Translations under genes and position numbers: made by a program
Notes under the pieces: model-generated
Database searches by the model: none
The model's input: only the letters and a program-made list of their open reading frames with translations
Told to the model about the DNA's origin: nothing
Assembly: GCA_005240105.1 (NCBI GenBank)
Contig: SBAT01000261.1
Span: 1-7,994 of the forward strand
Direction of reading: 5' to 3'
Source of the DNA: Chloroflexota bacterium
Lineage (GTDB): Bacteria > Cyanobacteriota > Vampirovibrionia > Obscuribacterales > Obscuribacteraceae
Length of the DNA stretch: 7,994 nucleotides
Part shown: positions 1-5,466 of the stretch, piece after piece
Numbering within the stretch: the first letter of the stretch is position 1
Layout: the number at the start of each line of letters is the position of its first letter

Positions 1-300
1 CGATCAGGCAGAGCAATCCAAGGCATTCGCCCAGGCAGACCAACTGCTGAGTTTTTGGAAAAACTCTTGAACAGGCTTATTTTTATCGGTGCTTCGGCCA
101 TTGCCATCATTGCCATTTTGCCAATTCACGTAGAACAAGCAACTTACGTGCAAACTCTGCAAGGACTGGGATCAACATCGCTAATCATCTTGGTTGGTGT
201 GGCAATCGATACGCAAAGACAAATTTTGACCCATGCTCTGTCAGCACGCTACCAAGCGCGCGGGCTATTCCGTAATCCAACAGAGAAGAAGGAAATTTGA
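1..300 (+). CDS. secY: Protein translocase subunit SecY, C-terminal part (5' end outside window)
   Basis: The reading frame is open from base 1 to a TGA at 298-300 and gives the last 99 residues of SecY, the central membrane pore of the SecYEG translocon. The early residues contain the conserved GIRPG loop of the fifth cytosolic segment (contacted by SecA and the ribosome), followed by the usual T-A-E-F stretch. Two membrane helices follow: one around the IFIGASAIAIIAILP segment, and the last around STSLIILVGVAIDT. The short charged tail is cytosolic. The residue before GIRPG is Gln where most family members have Pro. The gene ends 2 nt before adk, as in many bacterial spc-type operons. There is an internal TTG at 55, but homology continues upstream of it, so it is not the start. 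Confidence 0.95.
   Translation, partial: RSGRAIQGIRPGRPTAEFLEKLLNRLIFIGASAIAIIAILPIHVEQATYVQTLQGLGSTSLIILVGVAIDTQRQILTHALSARYQARGLFRNPTEKKEI
289..293 (+). promoter_or_regulatory. Ribosome binding site that decides the adk start
   Basis: AAGGA lies 9 nt upstream of the ATG at 303. It favours that ATG over the in-frame TTG at 297, which overlaps the secY stop and would sit only 3 nt from the AAGGA. Adk proteins of other bacteria normally begin exactly at this M-x-I-L-F-L-G-A-P-G sequence. Confidence 0.75.
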
Positions 301-302
301 CC

Positions 303-959
303 ATGCAAATTTTGTTTCTTGGTGCTCCTGGAGCCGGTAAGGGTACGCAATGTGCTCGTCTGGCAAAACATCTGAACCTGGTTCATTTGTCCTCGGGCGA
401 CCTGTTAAGACAAGCCGTTAAAGCCGGTACGCCGACAGGAGTTGCCGCTAAGTCTTATATGGACAAAGGGCAACTTGTACCGGATGAAGTCTTAATTGCT
501 ATGTTCCGCGATAAGCTGACTCAGCCGGAATGTGATCGTGGTTTTATTCTGGACGGTTTCCCGCGCACAGTTGTACAAGCTGAAGCTTTGGACCAACTGC
601 TTGAGGAGCTGAATAAGAACCTGACCATTGTTGTGAATGTTCAAGTTGATCAAAAACTCTTGCTTGAGCGCATCACCGGACGTCGCACTTGTACCAACAA
701 AGATTGTGGTGCTACTTATCACGTAAAGTTCGTACCGCCGAAGAAAGAAAATGTCTGCGACCAATGCGGGCAAAATCTCACTCAGAGATCGGACGACAAT
801 GAAGAAGTCGTCGCTCAAAGACTGGCTGTATACGATAAGCAAACGGCTCCTTTGATCAACTATTACGACAAGAGTCTGGTTTTGCGTACTATCGATGGTG
901 ATGGCGAAGTGGAAGAAATCTTCGCCGATATCCTCAAGACGATCAAGGTTTTGGCATGA
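303..959 (+). CDS. adk: Adenylate kinase, zinc-lid long form
   Basis: This 218-residue enzyme catalyses ATP + AMP = 2 ADP in the cytoplasm. The P-loop GAPGAGKGT occupies residues 7-15. The AMP-binding segment includes SSGDLLR (30-36) and the DGFPRT motif (84-89). A long LID domain follows GRR (126-128) and carries four cysteines, Cys130, Cys135, Cys152 and Cys155, placed for structural zinc as in Gram-positive and other zinc-lid adenylate kinases; the QRSDD after it is the usual end of the lid. The first knuckle is Cys-X4-Cys rather than the usual Cys-X2-Cys. I start at ATG 303. The stop overlaps the map start (ATGA), so the two are probably translationally coupled. The secY-adk-map order is common to many bacteria. 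Confidence 0.97.
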   Translation: MQILFLGAPGAGKGTQCARLAKHLNLVHLSSGDLLRQAVKAGTPTGVAAKSYMDKGQLVPDEVLIAMFRDKLTQPECDRGFILDGFPRTVVQAEALDQLLEELNKNLTIVVNVQVDQKLLLERITGRRTCTNKDCGATYHVKFVPPKKENVCDQCGQNLTQRSDDNEEVVAQRLAVYDKQTAPLINYYDKSLVLRTIDGDGEVEEIFADILKTIKVLA

Positions 960-1741
960 TTCTCAAGGAAGCAGAAGATCTCGAACTGATCCGCCAGGCT
1001 GGACGTATTGCCGGGCTGGTGCTGGAGGCTATTTCCAAAAAGGTTGCCCCTGGGGTAAGTACCTGGGAGCTCGATGAACTGGCTGAAAAGCTAATCCGTG
1101 AAAACGGAGCGACGCCAACTTTTAAGGGCTATCGTGGTTTTCCAAACACCATCTGTGCCTCAATCAATGAAGAAGTGGTGCATGGCATTCCTAATAAGCA
1201 GAAGTTTCTCAAGGAAGGCGATGTAATCTCCATGGACATTGGCGCCACAATCACTCGTGTCGTTAATGGCAAGAAGCAGGATTTCATTGGCGATACGGCG
1301 GTAACAATACCGGTAGGTGAAATTAGCCCACGGATTAAGAAGCTCCTGGACGATACCCAAGAATCTCTTTATAAGGGAATGGAAAAAGCTATTGCCGGAG
1401 CCACCCTCGACGAGGTCGGCGGAGCCATCGAAGACATCGCTCAAGCGAACGGCTATGGAATTGTGAGGGAATATGGCGGACATGGGATAGGTTTTAACTA
1501 TCACGAAGACCCCTTTATCCTGAACTATCGCTCAGGTAACCGTTTCAAGCTGAAACCTGGTATGGTAATAGCGATTGAACCAATGTTTAATCAAGGCGGC
1601 GATCATGTGCGCCTAAAGCAGGATGGTTGGACTGTTGTAACTAAGGATTACAAACCTTCGGCTCATTTTGAACATTCACTTCTTATAACCGAAGGGGCTC
1701 CGGAAGTCCTAACCAAGAGACCGTCAGAGGTAATTGCATGA
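956..1741 (+). CDS. map: Methionine aminopeptidase, type I
   Basis: This 261-residue dinuclear metal enzyme removes the initiator methionine from nascent proteins at the ribosome exit. The five family metal ligands are visible: Asp94 (in SMDIGA), Asp113 (in GDTAVT), His176 (in GGHGIG), Glu208 (in AIEPM) and Glu239 (in FEHSL). His76, in EVVHGIP, matches the conserved active-site histidine. The two aspartates are 19 residues apart, whereas type I enzymes usually have 11, so the hairpin carrying the metal site holds about 8 extra residues (near 99-109). The Tyr-His usually seen before GDTA is Phe-Ile here. The ATG overlaps the adk stop, and AAGGT at 945-949 provides a ribosome binding site 6 nt upstream. 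No zinc-finger N-terminal extension is present. Confidence 0.96.
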   Translation: MILKEAEDLELIRQAGRIAGLVLEAISKKVAPGVSTWELDELAEKLIRENGATPTFKGYRGFPNTICASINEEVVHGIPNKQKFLKEGDVISMDIGATITRVVNGKKQDFIGDTAVTIPVGEISPRIKKLLDDTQESLYKGMEKAIAGATLDEVGGAIEDIAQANGYGIVREYGGHGIGFNYHEDPFILNYRSGNRFKLKPGMVIAIEPMFNQGGDHVRLKQDGWTVVTKDYKPSAHFEHSLLITEGAPEVLTKRPSEVIA

Positions 1742-1959
1742 CCAAGCAGGGTGTCATTGAATTTGAAGGGATTATAAAAGAATCCTTACCAAATGCCATG
1801 TTTCGAGTAGAACTCGACAATGGACACAAGGTTTTGGCGCACATTTCCGGCAAGATTCGCAAAAATTTTATTAAGATACTTCCAGGGGATAGAGTGCGTG
1901 TAGAGCTCACCCCGTATGATTTAACACGTGGAAGAATTACCTACAGAGTCAAGGAATAG
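1738..1959 (+). CDS. infA: Translation initiation factor IF-1
   Basis: This is a 73-residue single OB-fold protein that occupies the 30S A site during initiation and works with IF-2 and IF-3. The sequence is almost textbook: LPNAMFRVELDNGHKVLAHI, then SGKIRKNFI, LPGDRVRVEL and the closing TPYDLTRGRITYR. The length is typical (71-73). The ATG overlaps the map stop codon, and AGAGG at 1726-1730 lies 7 nt upstream, so translation is probably coupled to map. It is the last gene of the tightly packed block; a 158-nt gap with a possible promoter follows. Confidence 0.98.
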   Translation: MTKQGVIEFEGIIKESLPNAMFRVELDNGHKVLAHISGKIRKNFIKILPGDRVRVELTPYDLTRGRITYRVKE

Positions 1960-1961
1960 TG

Positions 1962-1967
1962 TATAAT
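1962..1967 (+). promoter_or_regulatory. Possible internal sigma-70-type promoter (-10 hexamer) before rpmJ
   Basis: A perfect TATAAT begins three bases after the infA stop codon, in the only large gap in the first half of the operon. The -35 side is poor: TTACCT at 1937-1942 is the best candidate, with a 19-nt spacer. A start near 1974 would give a leader of about 144 nt before rpmJ. This is inferred from the hexamer alone; readthrough from upstream is equally possible. Confidence 0.35.
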
Positions 1968-2025
1968 TCGCTATTCGTCCGGTACTGCAATTAGATATAC
2001 AAAGTATCTTTGAGCGGTCAGGGGC

Positions 2026-2094
2026 ACAGGTGAGTAAACCCACCTGTCTAAGCGTCTTTCGGACTGAAGGTCCAAGAGACGAGCAGAACAGGTG
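2026..2094 (+). promoter_or_regulatory. Structured leader with alternative pairings upstream of rpmJ
   Basis: CACCTGT at 2041-2047 is perfectly complementary to ACAGGTG at 2026-2032 (loop of 8 nt) and equally to a second ACAGGTG at 2088-2094. Between the latter two lies a stem-loop, 2054-2064 with 2070-2080, with 11 positions: one mismatch, one G-U wobble and a 5-nt loop. The leader can therefore fold either as an upstream hairpin plus a separate stem-loop, or as one long stem enclosing that stem-loop. There is no T-run, so a terminator is not involved. Its position ahead of rpmJ-rpsM-rpsK-rpsD-rpoA-rplQ suggests ribosomal-protein feedback control; the ligand is unknown. Confidence 0.4.
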
Positions 2095-2117
2095 AAAACA
2101 AGCAAAGAGCGCGAACA

Positions 2118-2231
2118 ATGAAAGTTAGAGCATCGGTTAAGAAAATTTGTGAAAAGTGCAAGGTTATACGCCGCAAGGGACGTGTAGCTATCATTTGCGA
2201 AAATCCCAAGCATAAGCAAAGACAAGGTTAG
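2118..2231 (+). CDS. rpmJ: Ribosomal protein bL36, zinc-binding form
   Basis: This 37-residue protein of the large subunit binds 23S rRNA. It begins MKVRASVKKICEKC and has the zinc ligands Cys11, Cys14, Cys27 and His32 (C-X2-C-X12-C-X4-H), so it is the zinc-dependent (C+) type. The family length is 37-38, so it is complete. It is typically found between infA and rpsM, as here. There is no good Shine-Dalgarno close to the ATG: the only purine-rich matches are weak, and AGGTG at 2090-2094 is too far away and takes part in the alternative leader pairing, which may make its translation condition-dependent. The stop overlaps the rpsM ribosome binding site. Confidence 0.97.
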   Translation: MKVRASVKKICEKCKVIRRKGRVAIICENPKHKQRQG

Positions 2232-2243
2232 GAGTATCTAAGC

Positions 2244-2630
2244 ATGGCTCGAATCGCGGGCGTTGATCTGCCACGTAACAAAAGAACAGTAATTGCCTTG
2301 ACCTACATTTATGGTATTGGCAATACCTCTGCAAACAAGATTTGCGAAAAGCTGTCTATCCCAGATGACAGACGCGTGCAGGATTTGACTGAAGATGAAG
2401 TCAACCGCATCCGTGAAGAGCTGGAGAAGACCTACCAAGTCGAAGGCGACCTGCGTCGCGTCGACGGTTTGAACGTTAAGCGCTTGATTGAAATCAACTG
2501 CTATCGCGGTCAACGTCATCGCAGAGGTCTGCCGACACGCGGACAACGTACAAAGACAAATGCCAGAACACGTCGTGGTCGCAAGCGCGGCACAGTGGCT
2601 GGCAAGAAAATTGCACCATCTAAAGGTTAA
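2244..2630 (+). CDS. rpsM: Ribosomal protein uS13
   Basis: This 128-residue protein of the 30S head contacts 16S rRNA, S19 and the P-site tRNA, and forms bridges to the 50S subunit. It starts with the canonical MARIAGVDLPRNKR and shows the helix-hairpin-helix YIYGIG segment, the CYRGQRHRRGLPTRGQRTKTNARTR core, and a long lysine/arginine-rich tail that reaches the decoding region. The length is slightly above the usual 115-126. AGGAG at 2230-2234, overlapping the rpmJ stop, sits 9 nt upstream. It is the first gene of the classic S13-S11-S4-alpha-L17 block and is followed 15 nt later by rpsK. Confidence 0.98.
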   Translation: MARIAGVDLPRNKRTVIALTYIYGIGNTSANKICEKLSIPDDRRVQDLTEDEVNRIREELEKTYQVEGDLRRVDGLNVKRLIEINCYRGQRHRRGLPTRGQRTKTNARTRRGRKRGTVAGKKIAPSKG

Positions 2631-2645
2631 GGATCCTAATTAATC

Positions 2646-3038
2646 ATGGCAAAAACACCTAAATCCAGAGGTAAAAAGAAAGAGCGGAGGTATGTGCTCC
2701 AAGGCATAGTGCACATTCAATCGACTTTCAACAATACGATCGTTTCCTCAACCGATCCGCAAGGTCAAGTTATTGCTTGGTCGTCTGCCGGTACAGTTGG
2801 TTTCAAGGGCGCTAAGAAGGGCACACCATTTGCTGCCCAGCAAGCTGCTGAAGCAGTTGCTCGCCGCTCCATGGACCAGGGCATGCGCCAAGTTGAAGTG
2901 TTCGTCAAAGGACCAGGTGCTGGTCGTGAAACCGCTATCCGTGCATTGCAGGCTGCTGGCTTGGATATAACCCTCATCAAAGATGTAACCCCAATCCCAC
3001 ATAACGGATGTCGTCCACCAAAACGACGTCGCGTCTAA
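2646..3038 (+). CDS. rpsK: Ribosomal protein uS11
   Basis: This 130-residue protein of the 30S platform lies near the mRNA exit site. Recognisable blocks are GIVHIQSTFNNTIV, the SSAGTVGFKGAKKGTPFAAQ segment, VKGPGAGRETAIRALQ and the invariant C-terminal PHNGCRPPKRRRV. The length is typical (about 127-131). The ribosome binding site is modest: AAGGA at 2629-2633 overlaps the rpsM stop, with a 12-nt spacer. Translation is probably aided by ribosomes leaving rpsM 15 nt upstream. rpsD follows after 14 nt. Confidence 0.98.
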   Translation: MAKTPKSRGKKKERRYVLQGIVHIQSTFNNTIVSSTDPQGQVIAWSSAGTVGFKGAKKGTPFAAQQAAEAVARRSMDQGMRQVEVFVKGPGAGRETAIRALQAAGLDITLIKDVTPIPHNGCRPPKRRRV

Positions 3039-3040
3039 TA

Positions 3041-3044
3041 GGAG
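3041..3044 (+). promoter_or_regulatory. Ribosome binding site that decides the rpsD TTG start
   Basis: GGAG lies 8 nt upstream of the TTG at 3053. The frame is open further upstream, including an ATG at 3008, but that would lie inside rpsK. S4 homologues begin with the S-R-Y-T that directly follows this TTG. Confidence 0.8.
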
Positions 3045-3052
3045 ATACTTCC

Positions 3053-3676
3053 TTGTCCAGATATACAGAATCAGTTTGCAAACTTTGCCGCAACGAAGGC
3101 GTAAAGCTCTTTTTGAAGGGTACTCGTTGCTACACAACCAAATGCGCTATTGAAAGACGTCGCTATCCGTCAGGACAGCACGGACAAGAGCGCAAGAAGC
3201 AGTCGGAATTCGCCGTTCAGTTGCGCGAAAAACAAAAAGTCCGCCGCTTCTACTCGGTTGCCGAAAAGCAATTTAGCGGTTATTTCGATACCGCTAACCG
3301 CCAGAAGAAGATCCCTACAGGCCTCAAACTTCTGCAAATTCTTGAAGCGCGTCTCGACAATGTCGTGCACCGTTCCGGCATGGTGCCATCCAGAGCACAA
3401 GCCAGACAACTTATTCTTCACGGACACTTCCTGGTGGACGGCAAGAAGGTGGCAATCCCATCCTATCTGTTGAAAGCAGGACAAGTAGTCTCGGTTGTCG
3501 AAGACAGCAAGAAGTTGATTAGAGGATTGGTTGAAGGCAGCCCAGTTGCTACGCATCCAACTTGGATGAACGTAGACAAGGAAGGACTGACCGCATCTTT
3601 AGGCAACCTGCCGGCAAGAGAAGATCTCGACCCGACAATCAAGGAAGCGCTCATCGTAGAACACTACTCCAGATAA
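3053..3676 (+). CDS. rpsD: Ribosomal protein uS4, zinc-binding form, TTG start
   Basis: This 207-residue primary binder of 16S rRNA nucleates 30S assembly and takes part in decoding fidelity. It begins (M)SRYTESVCKLC. Cys9, Cys12, Cys26 and Cys31 are spaced as in zinc-binding S4 of Thermus. The GVKLFLKG, CAIERR and YPSGQHG blocks are canonical. The S4 RNA-binding domain spans about 96-160 (RLDNVVHRSGMVPSRAQAR onwards), and the C-terminus WMNVDKEG...L.N.PAREDL matches the family. The only plausible start is a TTG, which usually lowers initiation efficiency. In E. coli S4 is the autorepressor of the same S13-S11-S4-alpha-L17 operon, so it is a candidate regulator here. Placement between rpsK and rpoA differs from typical cyanobacteria, where rpsD is usually elsewhere. 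Confidence 0.97.
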   Translation: MSRYTESVCKLCRNEGVKLFLKGTRCYTTKCAIERRRYPSGQHGQERKKQSEFAVQLREKQKVRRFYSVAEKQFSGYFDTANRQKKIPTGLKLLQILEARLDNVVHRSGMVPSRAQARQLILHGHFLVDGKKVAIPSYLLKAGQVVSVVEDSKKLIRGLVEGSPVATHPTWMNVDKEGLTASLGNLPAREDLDPTIKEALIVEHYSR

Positions 3677-3782
3677 CCCTTTTTGAAACAATCACCACTG
3701 GTAATCCCACCAACAAATTGGCAATAAAACAATGAATCAAATGATTGGCAGACATATCCCACCGACCTCACAATCTTACGAC

Positions 3783-3786
3783 GGAG
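3783..3786 (+). promoter_or_regulatory. Ribosome binding site supporting the downstream rpoA start
   Basis: GGAG lies 5 nt before the ATG at 3792. The frame is open from earlier ATGs at 3732 and 3741, but these have no Shine-Dalgarno. The extra 20 residues they would add look unlike any alpha subunit N-terminus. Confidence 0.65.
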
Positions 3787-3791
3787 CTACT

Positions 3792-4742
3792 ATGGAACCT
3801 CTGAAGATCAAGTGCTTGGAAAATAAGACCGGTGCCGATGGTTCTATCTACGGCAAATTTGTCATAGAGCCACTAGAGCGCGGTTATGGAACAACGCTGG
3901 GCAACAGTCTGCGTCGCGTGCTGCTTTCTTCGCTTGATGGTGCAGCTGTCACAGCAGTGCGCATCGAAAGCGTCACCCATGAATTCACCACCATTCCTGG
4001 TGTTGTTGAAGACGTAGTTGATGTGATGCTCAACTTGAAAGGTCTTGTCGTTAAGTCCTTCAGCAACGAGCCGCAGTATTTGCGCATTGACGTAAGCCGT
4101 GCTGGTCCAATTACCGGTCATGATATTGTCTGCCCGCCAGATGTATCTATCATCAATCCAGATTGGCAGCTCTGCACATTGTCTGAAGAAGGCAGAGTGC
4201 GTGCTGAAATTACCGTTGAGCGTGGTCGTGGTTATGTAGCTGCTGATTCACACAGCCACTTTAAGCAAGCAATTGATGTGCTGCCGATCGACGGCGTATT
4301 CATGCCTGTCCGTCGCGTAAGCTACAACGTCGAAGGAACCCGCGTAGGTGAGTCAACAGATTTCGACAAGCTGACAATGGACATCTGGACCAATGGTTCG
4401 TTGGATGCCACAGAAGCTATAAGCCAAGCTGCCAGACAAGTAATCGAACACCTGGTCCCAATTGCCGAATTATCCGGCAAGCCAATTGTACCGGTTGCTC
4501 AAGCTCCGGCACCAACAGACAGCAAGCACTCCTCAATTTCCATTGAAGAGCTCGAACTTTCAGTAAGAGCCTACAACTGCTTGAAGCGTGCCAACATCAA
4601 TTCCTTAGGCGAGCTCTTGAAGCTTTCCTATGATGATTTGATGAACATCAAGAACTTCGGTAAGAAGTCAGCCGACGAAGTCATCGAACGTCTTCGTTCC
4701 TTTGGTTTGACCCTTGCTGATACACCTAAGGAACTGAAGTAG
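3792..4742 (+). CDS. rpoA: DNA-directed RNA polymerase alpha subunit
   Basis: This 316-residue alpha subunit (B. subtilis has 314) dimerises to nucleate RNA polymerase assembly and contacts promoter DNA and activators. The N-terminal domain (about 1-226) contains EPLERGYGTTLGNSLRRVLL, THEFTTIPGVVEDV and WTNGSL. A short Pro/Ala linker (about 228-248) leads to the C-terminal domain (249-310) with LSVRAYNCLKRA and NFGKKSADEV. Arg259 matches the DNA-contacting Arg265 of E. coli. Several blocks (TAVRI, HEF-T-IPGV, SVRAYNCLKRA-IN, IKNFGKKSA) resemble cyanobacterial alpha subunits. I chose ATG 3792 because of the ribosome binding site and the length match; ATG 3732 would give 336 residues. The 115-nt gap from rpsD is unusually long for this block, and I see no convincing promoter in it. 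Confidence 0.97.
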   Translation: MEPLKIKCLENKTGADGSIYGKFVIEPLERGYGTTLGNSLRRVLLSSLDGAAVTAVRIESVTHEFTTIPGVVEDVVDVMLNLKGLVVKSFSNEPQYLRIDVSRAGPITGHDIVCPPDVSIINPDWQLCTLSEEGRVRAEITVERGRGYVAADSHSHFKQAIDVLPIDGVFMPVRRVSYNVEGTRVGESTDFDKLTMDIWTNGSLDATEAISQAARQVIEHLVPIAELSGKPIVPVAQAPAPTDSKHSSISIEELELSVRAYNCLKRANINSLGELLKLSYDDLMNIKNFGKKSADEVIERLRSFGLTLADTPKELK

Positions 4743-4857
4743 CGAAGCAAGGGTTGCGATGAGCAATCCAAGGAGAGGACACTAAATGTGTCCTCGGGCG
4801 GAGCGAACAAGGACCTGCCGGAAGGCAAGCGAAGGTTGAGCAAAGCGAGACCGGAGC
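4741..4857 (+). repeat. Interspersed structured repeat, copy A (near full length)
   Basis: This fills most of the rpoA-rplQ gap. In order it shows: a G-U-containing hairpin GGGTTGC/GCAATCC (4751-4757 with 4763-4769, loop 5); AAGGA; a perfect 8-bp hairpin (4775-4795); CGGG; a 4-bp TGCC-GGAA-GGCA stem with a GGAA tetraloop (4816-4827); GCGAAGGT; and a closing ACCGGAGC (4850-4857). The same string of blocks occurs reverse-complemented after rplQ, and its right half occurs again before rplM. This is a repeat seen directly in the sequence; its function is unknown. Confidence 0.85.
4775..4795 (+). other. Perfect 8-bp hairpin in repeat copy A
   Basis: GAGGACAC pairs with GTGTCCTC around the loop TAAAT. 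It is not followed by a T-run, so it is not an intrinsic terminator. The third base pair is G-C here and C-G in copy B, while the loop and most flanking bases are conserved. Confidence 0.85.
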
Positions 4858-4899
4858 TTTTAGGAAAAGAACTCAAGTAACTTATAAGGACCTCCTATT

Positions 4900-5325
4900 A
4901 TGCGTCACTGCAAACCAGGTAATCACCTCAGCCGTCCAGCCGATCAACGCAAAGCCCTTTTGCGTGGTCTGGCCACTGAGCTTCTTCGTCATGATGAGAT
5001 CAAGACGACATTGTCCAAAGCCAAAGCCGTGCGCGGCGAAGCCGAGCGCATGATCACATTGGCCAAGCGCGGACAAGTTGCTGACTATCCAGGCACAGTG
5101 AAGAAAGCCCGCGAGCGCGATAAAGAAGCAGCCAAAACAATAGCTTCTGCTCTCCATTGCCGCCGCCAGGTAGCTTCTGTTCTCTTGGACAAGACCGTCG
5201 TGAAGAAGGTATTTGAAGAGACAGCTCCGCGCTACAAAGACCGTAAAGGTGGCTACACGCGCATCATCAAAGATGGCTACCGTCGTGGCGACAATGCCCC
5301 GATGGCGATAATTCAGCTTGTATAA
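4900..5325 (+). CDS. rplQ: Ribosomal protein bL17 with an internal insertion
   Basis: This 141-residue protein sits near the peptide exit tunnel of the 50S subunit. The start MRHCKPGNHLSRPADQRKALLRGLATEL, the MITLAK block (51-56) and the end RYKDRKGGYTRII...RRGDNAPMAII are canonical. Between MITLAK and the RYKDRKGGYTRI block there are about 25 more residues than in E. coli L17: an extra stretch at about 62-87, rich in Lys, Arg and Ala and probably helical, before the RRQVAS that matches the usual NRR motif. The protein lacks the acidic tail of E. coli L17. AAGGA at 4886-4890 lies 9 nt before the ATG. The gene is flanked on both sides by copies A and B of the structured repeat. It closes the alpha operon in most bacteria. 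Confidence 0.95.
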   Translation: MRHCKPGNHLSRPADQRKALLRGLATELLRHDEIKTTLSKAKAVRGEAERMITLAKRGQVADYPGTVKKARERDKEAAKTIASALHCRRQVASVLLDKTVVKKVFEETAPRYKDRKGGYTRIIKDGYRRGDNAPMAIIQLV

Positions 5326-5326
5326 C

Positions 5327-5447
5327 GCTCCGGTAGCGTCTACGACGCAACCCTCGCTGCCATTCGGTTTTTTTAAGGTGGCCCCGACGACACATTTAGT
5401 GTCGTCTCCTTGCGGCGGATTGCTCGCTCGCAACCCTCTGCTCAGCT
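5327..5447 (-). repeat. Interspersed structured repeat, copy B (reverse orientation)
   Basis: Read on the - strand, this gap between rplQ and truA repeats copy A block by block: GGGTTGCGA..GAGCAATCC, then a 6-nt insertion, AAGGAGA, the 8-bp hairpin with the same TAAAT loop, TCGGG, a CCGAATGGCAGCGAGGGTTG stretch matching CCGGAAGGCAAGCGAAGGTTG, and finally ACCGGAGC. The left hairpin is G-U paired only in this (-) sense; on the + strand it has an A-C mismatch. It fills the whole gap, so truA has no visible Shine-Dalgarno of its own. Confidence 0.8.
5386..5406 (-). other. Perfect 8-bp hairpin in repeat copy B
   Basis: GACGACAC pairs with GTGTCGTC; the loop is ATTTA on the + strand, i.e. TAAAT in the repeat's own sense. 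Compared with copy A, one base pair is swapped (C-G for G-C) with pairing kept. Confidence 0.85.
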
Positions 5448-5466
5448 GATTCTCTTGTCTTAAGTT

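Noticed and set aside
11..23. GAGCAATCCAAGG in secY also occurs in repeat A (4761-4773)
   Set aside because: In secY it encodes the conserved loop before GIRPG and none of the neighbouring repeat blocks are present; a chance 13-nt match is the simpler reading.
2748..3137. 129-codon open frame on the - strand opposite rpsK and rpsD
   Set aside because: Shadow of two well-conserved ribosomal protein genes; no independent support.
3683..3711. TTGAAA as a -35 element of an rpoA promoter
   Set aside because: No acceptable -10 hexamer at 15-19 nt spacing.
4886..4896. AGGA-CC-TCCT at the rplQ ribosome binding site as a sequestering hairpin
   Set aside because: The loop would be only 2 nt, so this hairpin cannot form.
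5336..5374. Possible terminator after rplQ (GCGTC-TAC-GACGC hairpin and a 7-T run)
   Set aside because: The hairpin ends about 19 nt before the T-run, and the only stem directly abutting the T's is 4 bp (AACC/GGTT); the T-run lies inside repeat copy B.
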